64,000 nt of DNA from the NCBI RefSeq assembly GCF_900107925.1, contig NZ_FNUJ01000006.1, positions 558,001 to 622,000 of the forward strand, in the 5' to 3' direction. Numbering within the stretch: position 1 is the stretch's first letter; each line of letters begins with the position of its first letter. The notes under the pieces were generated by a model. The model was not told the DNA's origin. It ran no database searches and saw only the letters and a list, made by a program, of their open reading frames with translations. Both the position numbers and the translations under genes were made by a program. This document shows positions 8,460 to 15,669 of the stretch, piece by piece. The stretch is from Amycolatopsis pretoriensis. Lineage in GTDB: Bacteria; Actinomycetota; Actinomycetes; Mycobacteriales; Pseudonocardiaceae.

Positions 8460-9523
8460 CCGGCCGCCTCGGGCCACTCGTGGAGCCGGTTCTCTTCCAG
8501 CGTCCAGTCGGGGGTCAGTCCCTGTCCCCCGACGACCGGTACCCGGCTGATGATGCTGAACGGCTTCCCGTAACCGAACCGCTCCCGGACGTAGGCGGTG
8601 TTCCGGTCGAGGAACCGGCCGTCGGTCAGCGCCCGGACCGCGCCCAGGGTTCCGCGACTGTACATACCATTGCACACGGTCACAGTGCGCTTCCGGTTGA
8701 ACGGAGATACGCCCCGGTAGAAGTGCGCGACGTCCTCCAGCAGGTGCCCCTCCTCGTCGAGCTCCGGCTCGATGAGCTTCGACTCGCCGTTTTCGGTGAC
8801 GCGGAAGCCGCCGTGCGCGCCGACGGCGTCGCGGGCGACCTGCTTCACCGGGAGGTTGGCCCGTTCGATCACCTCGCGCGTCGCGGTGTTGAAGTCGACG
8901 CCGCCGAGCAGGACCAGGTGGCTCGTGTAGTCGTCCGCGGTGAGCTCTTCACTGGTGTGGAAGGTGACCTTGCTTTCGGGGTTGCGCGCGCGGAGGTGGC
9001 CGAACAGCTCGATCAGCGCGTCCGGGTCGGCGTAGGTGTACAGCGAGACGAAGTCGGGGCTCTCGGGGTCCGCGTAGCTGAGGTGCCGGCGGTACTCCTG
9101 CGGGAGCGGGGCGCAGACGATCGTGATCCACTGCTCCGGGTCCTCGAAGGTCCAGAGGTCGGCCGCCTCCGACTTCGCCGGGGCCGGCTCGTTGCCTTCG
9201 CGCAGCCACAGCAGTTCGTCCAGCAGTCCCTTGCGGCGGTCGCGTTCCTCGTCCGTCAGGTTGTCGAGGGGAAGGAGGCCGAAGCCGCCCTCCAGGGAGC
9301 GTCGTGTCGCGAACAGCGTCGCGTAGGCCTCGAGCCGCTTGATCGGGGGGCGGATCGGGTTGTCGGCGTTCTCCCAGGACGAGATCAGCGAGATGCTGAG
9401 CCCGCCGAGCGCCTGGGCCAGCTGGGCCTGCGTGAGCCCGACGTCGGGCCACTGCTCCTCGCGCAGCCCCTTCAGGCGGCGGGCGAGCGCCCGCGGCGCG
9501 ACTGGCGACACAGTCTCCGCCAC
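8456..9523 (-). CDS. XRE helix-turn-helix regulator fused to an uncharacterised alpha/beta domain
   Basis: A 355-residue protein. Residues about 10-70 form an XRE/Cro HTH (LTQAQLAQALGGLSISLISSWE). Residues about 140-345 form an alpha/beta domain with TIVCAPLP, a Gly-Gly strand (LVLLGGVDFNTAT), a central acidic patch, SPFNRKRTVTVCNGMYSRGTLGAVRAL and a final GGQGLTPDW. The same order of motifs recurs in the stand-alone protein at 20050-20607, so this is a mobile domain of unknown function. GTG 9523 nearly abuts its own GAAGG; GTG 9511 is an alternative start. It is divergent from the nucleotide cyclase gene and coupled to the glycosyltransferase-like gene downstream. Confidence 0.68.
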   Translation of the reverse strand: MAETVSPVAPRALARRLKGLREEQWPDVGLTQAQLAQALGGLSISLISSWENADNPIRPPIKRLEAYATLFATRRSLEGGFGLLPLDNLTDEERDRRKGLLDELLWLREGNEPAPAKSEAADLWTFEDPEQWITIVCAPLPQEYRRHLSYADPESPDFVSLYTYADPDALIELFGHLRARNPESKVTFHTSEELTADDYTSHLVLLGGVDFNTATREVIERANLPVKQVARDAVGAHGGFRVTENGESKLIEPELDEEGHLLEDVAHFYRGVSPFNRKRTVTVCNGMYSRGTLGAVRALTDGRFLDRNTAYVRERFGYGKPFSIISRVPVVGGQGLTPDWTLEENRLHEWPEAAG

Positions 9524-9525
9524 CC

Positions 9526-9542
9526 TTCAGTAAATTTCAGTA
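9526..9542. promoter_or_regulatory. Direct repeat TTCAGTA upstream of the XRE fusion gene
   Basis: TTCAGTA occurs at 9526-9532 and again at 9536-9542, one helical turn apart and directly before the XRE gene start. Similar CTGAA/TTCAG elements recur beside the cyclase gene at 9700-9723, which suggests one factor acting on both divergent promoters. Confidence 0.4.
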
Positions 9543-9699
9543 GTGCCGAGAGTGGTGTGATAGTACTCCCTGTAGCTAAAGTCAAGGTCGGCGACCCGCG
9601 GAAGCAGGGGCTGAAACGTTGCTACCGGGGAAACTTCGTCGCAGCAAACGGGTAACACCGATTCAACTCGGTTGCTCCAGGGTACTCCAGCTCCTACAG

Positions 9700-9723
9700 T
9701 GAACTTGACTGAACTTCAGTTCA
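9700..9723. promoter_or_regulatory. TGAACTT repeats and TGAACT-TC-AGTTCA palindrome before the cyclase gene
   Basis: TGAACTT occurs at 9700-9706 and 9710-9716. The second copy is part of the perfect dyad TGAACTTCAGTTCA (9710-9723), 22 bases upstream of the cyclase ATG. It is an operator candidate for the divergent XRE regulator. Confidence 0.45.
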
Positions 9724-9745
9724 TACCTGAAGGCAGGAGCGGGCG

Positions 9746-10363
9746 ATGAGTACACCAGCTGACATACCCCGGCACCGGGCCATCGTGGCGGTCGACATCG
9801 AGGGATCGACCACCCACACGAACTCGGTGCGAGCCCTGCTCCGGAACGTCCTCTACCAGCTGCTCGAAGAGGCCTTCACGATCGCCGGGATCGGCCGCAA
9901 GCACCGGGACGCCTTCGTCGACCGCGGCGACGGTGCGCTGTGCCTCGTGCGGCCCTTCGACCAGGTGCCCAAGACGCTGCTGCTCGCCACCTTCGTCCCG
10001 GTGCTCACCGATCTGCTCGAGAAGCACGCCCGCGAACTCCCGGACCTCGCCTTCCGGTTGCGCGTCGCCATCCACGCGGGCGAGGTGCACCGGGACACGC
10101 GCGGGCCGTACGGCGAGGACGTCGACATCACCTGCCGGCTTGTCGACGCCCCCGAGCTGAAGCGGCGGCTGAAGGAGATCAGCGCGCCGCTCGCGCTCGC
10201 CATCTCGCAGGAGCTCCACCGCGCGGTCGTGCGGCACGGCTACCCCGGGATCGACGACAGGGCGTTCACCCAGGCCATCCACATCAAGCTCGGCGAAGAA
10301 CGGCTCCGGGGGTGGCTCCACACCCCTGAAGCCGGCGCGCCGGAGGAGGGGCTGACCGCGTAG
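9746..10363 (+). CDS. Single-domain class III nucleotide cyclase-like protein
   Basis: A 205-residue soluble protein formed almost entirely by a class III cyclase homology domain. The first metal-binding Asp is in VDIEGSTT (Asp17), the second in DRGDGAL (Asp62), and HAGEVH precedes the YGEDVDITCRL segment. In adenylate and guanylate cyclases that segment normally reads VNxAxR; here the Asn is Asp127, while Arg131 is kept. The usual base-selecting residues are not evident, so the product (cAMP, cGMP or a cyclic pyrimidine nucleotide) is open. GCAGGAGC precedes ATG 9746. The next gene encodes a cyclic-nucleotide-binding regulator, 22 bases away. Stand-alone cyclases of this size also occur in Pycsar-type defence. 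Confidence 0.75.
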   Translation: MSTPADIPRHRAIVAVDIEGSTTHTNSVRALLRNVLYQLLEEAFTIAGIGRKHRDAFVDRGDGALCLVRPFDQVPKTLLLATFVPVLTDLLEKHARELPDLAFRLRVAIHAGEVHRDTRGPYGEDVDITCRLVDAPELKRRLKEISAPLALAISQELHRAVVRHGYPGIDDRAFTQAIHIKLGEERLRGWLHTPEAGAPEEGLTA

Positions 10364-10385
10364 CGACCGGAAGCGAGGTGGGGAT

Positions 10386-11048
10386 GTGGAACCGACGGGA
10401 TTCTGGGCCGGCCTGGGCCCGGCCGATCGCCGCGTGCTGGCGGAGTCGGCCACGCGGCGCGCCTACCCGCGCGGCGGCACCCTCTGCCGGGAAGGCGACC
10501 GGTCCAGCGTCGTGCTGGTGCTGCTGACCGGGAACGTCCGGATCGTGCACGGGACGCCGGACGGGCGCGAGGTCGTCGTCGGGGTGCGCGGCACGGGGGA
10601 CGTCATCGGCGAGCTGGCCGCGATCGACGCGCAGCCGCGCTCGGCGACCGTCGAAGCGCTCGACGACGTCGAAGTCCTGGAAGTCCCCGGTGACCGGTTC
10701 GCCGCGCTGTGCCGGACGCGGTCGCGGATCTCGTGGGCACTGCTGCAGGTGCTCTCGACGCGGCTGCGGTCGGTCGGCCGGCAGTGGCTCGAACTCGGGG
10801 GCGGCGCCGCGGCCCGGCGGGTGGCCGCGCAGCTGATGCAGCTGGCCGTCCAGCACGGCGTGCCGCGCGGCGGGGACATCGAGATCGCGGTCCCGGCCAC
10901 GCAGGCGGAACTGGCGATGACGGCGGCGATCTCCCGCGAGTCCTGGGCGCGCGCGACGCGCGACCTGCGGCGTCAAGGCGTCATCAGCACCGGCAGAAGA
11001 CAGGTGACGATCCACCGCTTGGCCGAACTTCGGCGACTGGCGAGCTGA
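10386..11048 (+). CDS. Crp/FNR-family transcriptional regulator
   Basis: A 220-residue protein. Residues about 8-120 form a cyclic-nucleotide-binding beta barrel (YPRGGTLCREGDRSSVVLVL, GDVIGELAAIDAQPRSATVEA); the GELA..D..PRSAT phosphate-binding cassette is close to that of Crp. Residues about 150-215 form a Crp-type winged helix with recognition helix region AISRESWARATRDLRRQG. GTG 10386 follows GAGGTGGGG. It lies directly behind the cyclase gene, so it is the obvious sensor of that enzyme's product. A perfect TGTGT-N6-ACACA site lies ten bases after its stop codon, before the membrane-protein genes. Confidence 0.88.
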   Translation: MEPTGFWAGLGPADRRVLAESATRRAYPRGGTLCREGDRSSVVLVLLTGNVRIVHGTPDGREVVVGVRGTGDVIGELAAIDAQPRSATVEALDDVEVLEVPGDRFAALCRTRSRISWALLQVLSTRLRSVGRQWLELGGGAAARRVAAQLMQLAVQHGVPRGGDIEIAVPATQAELAMTAAISRESWARATRDLRRQGVISTGRRQVTIHRLAELRRLAS

Positions 11049-11057
11049 ATCCCGCCT

Positions 11058-11077
11058 TCTGTGTCAGCTGACACAGA
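11058..11077. promoter_or_regulatory. 20-bp perfect palindrome, candidate Crp-type operator
   Basis: TCTGTGTCAGCTGACACAGA is perfectly symmetric and contains TGTGT-N6-ACACA, the half-site spacing of Crp-family sites (classical TGTGA-N6-TCACA). It lies between the Crp/FNR gene and the membrane-protein operon, 53 bases before the ATG at 11131. A short terminator is the alternative, but no T run follows. Confidence 0.6.
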
Positions 11078-11130
11078 GCTCACGGCGCGCCGGAGGTTTC
11101 CTTGGATCCAGGGCAGAGGAGGGCACTTCC

Positions 11131-11403
11131 ATGGACCCCTACACCAATCCACCGGGCCGCAGCCGCTGGCGCCGGGGCGTCTACGCGGCCGGGCTCGTCA
11201 TCCCGTTCACCGCGACCCAGCTGTGGGCACTGCTGGTGCTGCTGCGGCTCGCGCCGCTCGACGGGCTCGTCGGCCAGGCCTTCGTGCTGATCCTGCTGGG
11301 TTCCGTCGTCGCGCTCTGGGCGGCGTGGCGCTGGACCTGGCAGCTCGGCCGGGACCGCGACCGCGCGCCCGAGCCCGCACCGAAGACCCGGATTCCGACA
11401 TGA
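11131..11403 (+). CDS. Small two-helix membrane protein
   Basis: A 90-residue protein with a basic N-terminus and two predicted transmembrane helices (about 17-40, VYAAGLVIPFTATQLWALLV; about 47-68, AFVLILLGSVVALWAAWRW), ending in a charged Pro-rich tail. GAGGAGGG lies seven bases upstream. Its stop overlaps ATG 11400 as ATGA. No family is recognised. Its place after the cyclase, Crp gene and palindrome makes it a candidate membrane output of that pathway. Confidence 0.7.
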   Translation: MDPYTNPPGRSRWRRGVYAAGLVIPFTATQLWALLVLLRLAPLDGLVGQAFVLILLGSVVALWAAWRWTWQLGRDRDRAPEPAPKTRIPT

Positions 11404-11513
11404 CGTCCGGGACGGTGATCGTCGCGGCCATCGTGCTCGGCGTCGCCGTCGTACGTCTCTCGCGCCACCTCGGCGGCCTCCTGCGCCGCCGGGTCACCGG
11501 AAGGAGCACGGAA

Positions 11514-12017
11514 ATGACCAGCAGGCAAGCGTCGTTCGCCGCCCGGCTCTACCACTGGCGGTGGGAAATCCTGGCCGTGACGCTGCTGCCCTACGCCCTG
11601 GTGACGTTCGCGCTGTGGGCCGGCCCGCTGTGGGCGACGGCGGTCTTCGCCGGCGCGCTCGGTTTCGCCCTGCTGCGCCGCCGCCGGGTGCGGGCCCGGA
11701 TCACCGCGATCCGGCTGCAGCACCGCCTGCGGGCCGCGTTCCCCTTGCTGCGCCTACCGGGCGGCCGGCGCCCGGCGATCCTGTGGTCCCGCCCCCGCGG
11801 CGGCGACATCGTGGTGTCGCTGTTCGGCCGCGAGGCGTTCGAGCACCTGCACCGCCACCGCGGGGTCCTCGCGGCGGCGTGCGCGGTCCCGCAGGTGTAC
11901 GTCGACCGCCACCCGAAGTACGCGAGCCTGGTGACGCTGACGATCAGCCCGACCGAGGCCCCGCGTGAGCGGACGGTGCTGCCGAGCAACGTGGTCCCGT
12001 TGCGGGCCCACAGTTAG
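11514..12017 (+). CDS. Two-helix protein resembling the N-terminal domain of actinomycete TraB/FtsK-like transfer proteins, copy 1
   Basis: A 167-residue protein: YHWRWEILA motif, two membrane helices (about 19-60), then a soluble domain with LQHRLRAAF, RPAILWSRP, GDIVVSLFG, VLAAACAV and YVDRHPKYASLVTLTI. The soluble part recalls the region before the ATPase of SpoIIIE/TraB-type proteins in actinomycete integrative elements; the ATPase itself is absent. ATG 11514 is chosen because AAGGAGCACGG precedes it, the same leader as in the paralogue at 16253. The frame also extends to ATG 11400, which overlaps the previous stop and would add 38 residues with one more hydrophobic segment. The 3' end overlaps the convergent ThiL-like gene by four bases. 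Confidence 0.65.
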   Translation: MTSRQASFAARLYHWRWEILAVTLLPYALVTFALWAGPLWATAVFAGALGFALLRRRRVRARITAIRLQHRLRAAFPLLRLPGGRRPAILWSRPRGGDIVVSLFGREAFEHLHRHRGVLAAACAVPQVYVDRHPKYASLVTLTISPTEAPRERTVLPSNVVPLRAHS

Positions 12018-13045
12018 CGGCCCAGCACCTCGGTGAGCACTGTGGACAGTTCACCGCCGTGCCACGAATTCGTCGAGAACCGCTCCTGGGCGATCCCGTC
12101 CCAGGCGGCGGTTCCCTTCGTGATCCGGGTGTCCTCGGTGAGGGTCCCGATCTCCTGCACCGCAACGCCTTCCGCGCGCAGGGTCTTCTCGACCACCTGG
12201 ACGTCCCCGGCCCGGACCACCACGACCAGCCCCCAGTCGCCCCAGGTCTCGGCGAGGTCGAACGGGCGCAGACCGCTCTGGGCCGCCACGTCGGCCACCG
12301 GTTCGTCGAGCACGAACTCGCCGGTGACTTCGGCGCCGAGGCGATTCGCCTCGCACAGGGTGCGCACCGTGGCGAACAGGCCGTCCGAGACGTCCATCGC
12401 CGCCCGCGCGTAGCCCGCCAGCAGCCGCCCGGCCTTCAGCTGGGCCACCGGACGGCAGGCGCGGTCCCAGATTTCGGCGCGGGCCTCGGCCGGGAGCGTC
12501 GCCCGCCCGGTCTCCAGCAGCGCCGCGGCCCAGAGGTACCCGGCGGAACCGACCAGCAGCAGGCGGTCCCCCGCCTTCGCCCCGGACCGCCGGAGCCTGC
12601 TGCCCGGAGCGCTCCGCCCGATCGCCGTCGCGGTCAGCTGCACGGCGCCGTCCCGGATGTCCCCGCCGGCGACCTTGGTGCCGTGCGCCGCGCAGCAGTC
12701 GTCGACGCCGTCGAGCAGCCGTTCGAACTCGCGCACGGTGGTCGTCTTGGGCAGCGTGTAGCTGACGAGGAGTCCCAGCGGTTCGGCACCGGCCGCCGCG
12801 AGGTCGGACAGGTTGATCGTCGCCAGCAGCCACCCCGCGTGGTAGAGGTCGGGCTCGCGCAGGAGGTTGACCACCGGCACCGGGCAGCTGTCGGTGGTCG
12901 CGACGAGTTCGCTGGGCGTGGTCACCACGCCCAGCAGGGCGCTGTCGTCGCCGAAGCCGTCGACCCCGCCGTACCGCGGTCGCAGGACGCGTTCCTGGAT
13001 CAGCTGCTCGCCCAGGTCGCCGAGGGTTTCAGGGGTGCCGGACAT
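12014..13045 (-). CDS. ThiL/PurM-superfamily kinase-like protein
   Basis: A 343-residue member of the ThiL (thiamine-monophosphate kinase)/AIR synthase superfamily: GDDSALL near 33-39, NLSDLAAAGAEPLG, GGDIRDGAVQLTATAIG and AMDVSDGLF. ThiL phosphorylates thiamine monophosphate. Here the substrate-side motifs differ: the segment after TTD lacks the usual EGVHF, and the GGEDYEL signature is replaced by TWGDWGLVV. ATP-metal binding is therefore likely but the substrate is probably not thiamine phosphate. It is the last gene of a four-gene operon and overlaps the dCTP deaminase-like gene by 17 bases. Confidence 0.75.
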   Translation of the reverse strand: MSGTPETLGDLGEQLIQERVLRPRYGGVDGFGDDSALLGVVTTPSELVATTDSCPVPVVNLLREPDLYHAGWLLATINLSDLAAAGAEPLGLLVSYTLPKTTTVREFERLLDGVDDCCAAHGTKVAGGDIRDGAVQLTATAIGRSAPGSRLRRSGAKAGDRLLLVGSAGYLWAAALLETGRATLPAEARAEIWDRACRPVAQLKAGRLLAGYARAAMDVSDGLFATVRTLCEANRLGAEVTGEFVLDEPVADVAAQSGLRPFDLAETWGDWGLVVVVRAGDVQVVEKTLRAEGVAVQEIGTLTEDTRITKGTAAWDGIAQERFSTNSWHGGELSTVLTEVLGR

Positions 13046-13622
13046 GATCCGCCAATCGGGACGCGACGACCGCGTGGTCGCTCGAGTAGTTGTGCGGCAT
13101 GGCGCCGTAGGGCCGCTCGCTCCCGGTCGAAGCGAACAGCATCAAGTTGCAGATCCGGGCGCCGGGATACATCAGCACGGGATGCCGTAGGTGGTTGACG
13201 ATCTCCAGGGTCAGCACGGCCCCGGTGTCCCGGCCGAACCCGGGGCTGACCTGACCGCACAGCACGACGCCGATCCCGAGCCGCGCGTAATCGCTGGTGC
13301 CGTCGACGAGCCCGGCCAGGTGCTCCGAGAGGCCGATCTTCTCCAGTGTCGGGGCGAGCACGACCTCGCCGGGCTCGACGGTCAGCCGCCCGCTCGCGTC
13401 GAGGGTCTTCGGGACGAGCTCGGGGTGGGTCGAGCGGTCCGCGACGTCGACCGGCCCGCGCGTCACGAGGGAGAACGCCTCGTGCCCGAGCCGCAGGCTG
13501 AGCGCGGCCGGCCGCACGAGCGCCGCGTCGAACGGGTCGACCCGCAGCTGCCCGGTCTCGTACGCCCGCCGGATGGCCCGGTCGGTGAGGACGCCGGGCT
13601 GGTCGGGCCGCACGGCCCTCAT
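13029..13622 (-). CDS. dCTP deaminase-like protein (Dcd/dUTPase fold)
   Basis: A 197-residue trimeric Dcd/DUT-fold protein. SLRLG corresponds to the DLRLG motif, DGTSDYARLGI to DGRSSLARLGL (catalytic-site Ser and Arg kept, one Ser replaced by Asp), SPGFGRDTGAVLTLEIVN carries the catalytic Glu, and PGARICNLMLF follows. Dcd converts dCTP to dUTP; housekeeping Dcd of similar length exists in this phylum. The operon context, with overlaps to a cupin gene (ATGA) and a ThiL-like gene, is not that of the housekeeping gene, so this is probably a specialised paralogue. Confidence 0.8.
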   Translation of the reverse strand: MRAVRPDQPGVLTDRAIRRAYETGQLRVDPFDAALVRPAALSLRLGHEAFSLVTRGPVDVADRSTHPELVPKTLDASGRLTVEPGEVVLAPTLEKIGLSEHLAGLVDGTSDYARLGIGVVLCGQVSPGFGRDTGAVLTLEIVNHLRHPVLMYPGARICNLMLFASTGSERPYGAMPHNYSSDHAVVASRLADHVRHP

Positions 13623-14368
13623 GGTGCGACCCCGGCGTCCAGCTTCGCCAGTACGGCGGTCACGAGCTCCTGGAAGTCGGCTGGAGTGAGGTCGAAGTTC
13701 GGCTGGTCGTCGCTTTCCCCGGGTTCGCAGTAGACGACCGTGGTGGACGTCCGGCGGGGCCCCTGGACCACGACGGTCGCGGTGAGGCCGGCGTCGACCG
13801 GCCGTACCGTGTGGACGATCGAGGTGTCGCAGGTGTAGACGTCGCCGCTTTGGACGTGCGGCGAAGCGCGGCGGCGGAGCCGGACCTCGCCGTCGGCGAC
13901 CAGCGCGGCCGGGTTCGCGGGGTCGGCGCCGTAGCGGTACCGCCGGAACGGCTTGCCACCGTCGGTCGTCTCGGCGAACTCGACCATGTGCATCCCGGTG
14001 CCGGTCAGCACGTGGGAGGCGAACTCCCAGCGGTGGCTGTGCGGGTTGGACTCGCCGCGCGAGACCGTGTCGCTGCTCGGCCAGACGTGCAGCCGGACGC
14101 GGAACTCCGGCTCGACGCCCGCGTGCAGGACGATCTTCGCGAAACCGTTGGGGTGCCAGTACGAACGTTTCGCGACGTCGGCGGCCGCGACGGGGTCGCC
14201 GGCGAGGTCGCGCAGCCAGGCCGCGAAGGCGCGGCGGTGGGCGCGGACGTACTCGGCCGCCGCTTCGAGCCGGTCGATGCCTAGGCGGGAACCGTTGCCG
14301 CGCAACGCTTCCGCCAGCTGCCGCGGGAAGGGGTGGTCGCCGTTGACCACCACCGGGGTCGTGCTCAT
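13619..14368 (-). CDS. Cupin / cysteine-dioxygenase-like protein
   Basis: A 249-residue protein with a helical N-terminal third and a cupin barrel carrying NPHSHRWEFASHVLTG (His-x-His plus a later His) and a second-half SIVHTVRPVDAG with a further His. This layout fits a mononuclear iron site of cysteine-dioxygenase type. No substrate is evident. ATG 14368 starts 11 bases after the regulator's stop, and its own stop overlaps the Dcd-like start as ATGA. It is the second gene of the operon. Confidence 0.6.
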   Translation of the reverse strand: MSTTPVVVNGDHPFPRQLAEALRGNGSRLGIDRLEAAAEYVRAHRRAFAAWLRDLAGDPVAAADVAKRSYWHPNGFAKIVLHAGVEPEFRVRLHVWPSSDTVSRGESNPHSHRWEFASHVLTGTGMHMVEFAETTDGGKPFRRYRYGADPANPAALVADGEVRLRRRASPHVQSGDVYTCDTSIVHTVRPVDAGLTATVVVQGPRRTSTTVVYCEPGESDDQPNFDLTPADFQELVTAVLAKLDAGVAP

Positions 14369-14379
14369 CGTGGGTGTCT

Positions 14380-15600
14380 CTATTCTGCGGCTGAGGGGGG
14401 CAGGAACTGCGGGGCCGGGAACGCGAGTGCGACGGCGCGCAGAGCCGTCACGGCGTCGAGCGTCATCCAGATCGGGAGATCGCCACTGCCCCAAGCCCAC
14501 AGGCCGCGCGAGGGTTCGTAGCGTTCCCACAACGAATTCAGCGCGCGGCTCAGCCTGGCGACCGGCACTTGTGGTGCTTCGGCCAGGGCCTGGAGGACCC
14601 AGGCGGAGGTGAAGTGCTTGATCGTGACCCGCACGTCGGGCTGCCCTTCGGGCTGCGCCAGAGCGAGGTCCTCCGAGACTCCGTCGTCCGGGTGGACCCG
14701 CTCGATGAGCCACCGGGTGCCGACGTCGACGGCCTCCCGGACTTCGTCGCTGCCCCGCCCGGCACGCAGCAGTTCGCGCAGGGCCACCAGCGCCCGCGCC
14801 GTGTGCGCGGTCGACGGCTCCGGGGAGAACAGTATTTCTTCCTTCTTCTCGCCCCAGAGCGGGACGCCGTCGAAGTCGAGCCGGGCCGCGAGCAGGTCGT
14901 CGGTCAGGCGCCGGGTCAGCGGGGCGTCCGGCCCGAGCCGCACCGCCGTGCGCAACGCGGCCGCGAGCAGGAACGGCCGCGTCCGGCTGCGGTCGTCGAG
15001 TGAGCGCTCGAGGTAGTCCAGCCCTTCCCCGGCCGTGAGGACGGTGCTGGCCTGGAATAGCGCGCCCACGACCGCGGCCGTGACCTCGGGCCGCCGGCCT
15101 TCCGACCGGCCGCGCCAGCCGAAGTCGGAGCGCTTCGCGTAGAGGTCCTCGACGACCGCATGTAGGTCGATGTAGGGCTCGCCTACCACGACCATCGCCG
15201 AGATTCCGTACGCGGTGGCGAGCGTCGTGTGCGCGCCCCGCTTCTGGAGGTTGTGCCGCCAGCCGACGGGGCGGCCGTTCCCATCGCGGATCAGCTCCTC
15301 GGCGAGGCTGGTGCCCACCCGGCGGAAGACCTCGAGGAGGGACCCGCCGGTGGTCCGGGCCCCGCCGGCCCCGGCGGCCGGCGAGCGGGCCGCTTCGGCC
15401 ATCTCCACCAGGGCGTTCGCCGCGCGGAAGTGATCGTCGAGCAGGCGTGCGTTCTCCGTCGAAGGCAGGTAGCGCCCGGTCTCCCACTGGGTCAGGTTCG
15501 CCCGGCTGACGCCGACCTTCCTGGCCACGTCCGCCTGCGTCTGCCCGGCTGCCTTGCGCAGCCGGCGCAGCTCGGCGCCCACGTCCTCGGTCGTTATCAC
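14380..15600 (-). CDS. XRE regulator fused to an alpha/alpha-toroid domain
   Basis: A 406-residue protein. Residues about 5-60 form an XRE HTH (QTQADVARKVGVSRANLTQWE). The remaining 330 residues are helical repeats with features of prenyltransferase/squalene-cyclase-like toroids: repeated AT/AL-rich helix pairs, FTSAWVLQALAEA and SRGLWAWGSGDLPIWMTLDAVTAL. The catalytic DxDD of cyclases is not seen, so it is probably a ligand-sensing or scaffold domain. GTG 15600 is preferred to ATG 15657 because an 11-bp-arm inverted repeat at 15634-15669 would otherwise lie inside the gene. It heads the cupin/Dcd-like/ThiL-like operon. Confidence 0.68.
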   Translation of the reverse strand: MITTEDVGAELRRLRKAAGQTQADVARKVGVSRANLTQWETGRYLPSTENARLLDDHFRAANALVEMAEAARSPAAGAGGARTTGGSLLEVFRRVGTSLAEELIRDGNGRPVGWRHNLQKRGAHTTLATAYGISAMVVVGEPYIDLHAVVEDLYAKRSDFGWRGRSEGRRPEVTAAVVGALFQASTVLTAGEGLDYLERSLDDRSRTRPFLLAAALRTAVRLGPDAPLTRRLTDDLLAARLDFDGVPLWGEKKEEILFSPEPSTAHTARALVALRELLRAGRGSDEVREAVDVGTRWLIERVHPDDGVSEDLALAQPEGQPDVRVTIKHFTSAWVLQALAEAPQVPVARLSRALNSLWERYEPSRGLWAWGSGDLPIWMTLDAVTALRAVALAFPAPQFLPPSAAE

Positions 15601-15633
15601 ATCAGAACCTATCGGCCCCGCCACAGTCGTACG

Positions 15634-15669
15634 ATGTAGGTAAGCAATCGGCACCAACCTTACCTACAT
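15634..15669. promoter_or_regulatory. Inverted repeat ATGTAGGTAAG-N14-CTTACCTACAT
   Basis: Perfect 11-bp arms at 15634-15644 and 15659-15669, just upstream of the XRE-toroid gene and in the divergent promoter region. Related half-sites (AGTAGG) follow at 15671 and 15681. It is a likely operator of the XRE-toroid protein. Confidence 0.65.

Noticed and set aside
11400..11513. In-frame N-terminal extension or 38-codon leader of the TraB-like gene
   Set aside because: It overlaps the previous stop as ATGA and could be translated, but the strong AAGGAG leader at 11514, shared with the paralogue, makes 11514 the better start. Kept as an alternative.
13619..15487. A 622-residue reading frame covering the cupin and regulator region
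   Set aside because: Only its last 249 residues form a protein-like cupin. The first part is Arg/Pro/Gly-rich shadow of the XRE-toroid gene, and ATG 14368 gives clean operon spacing.
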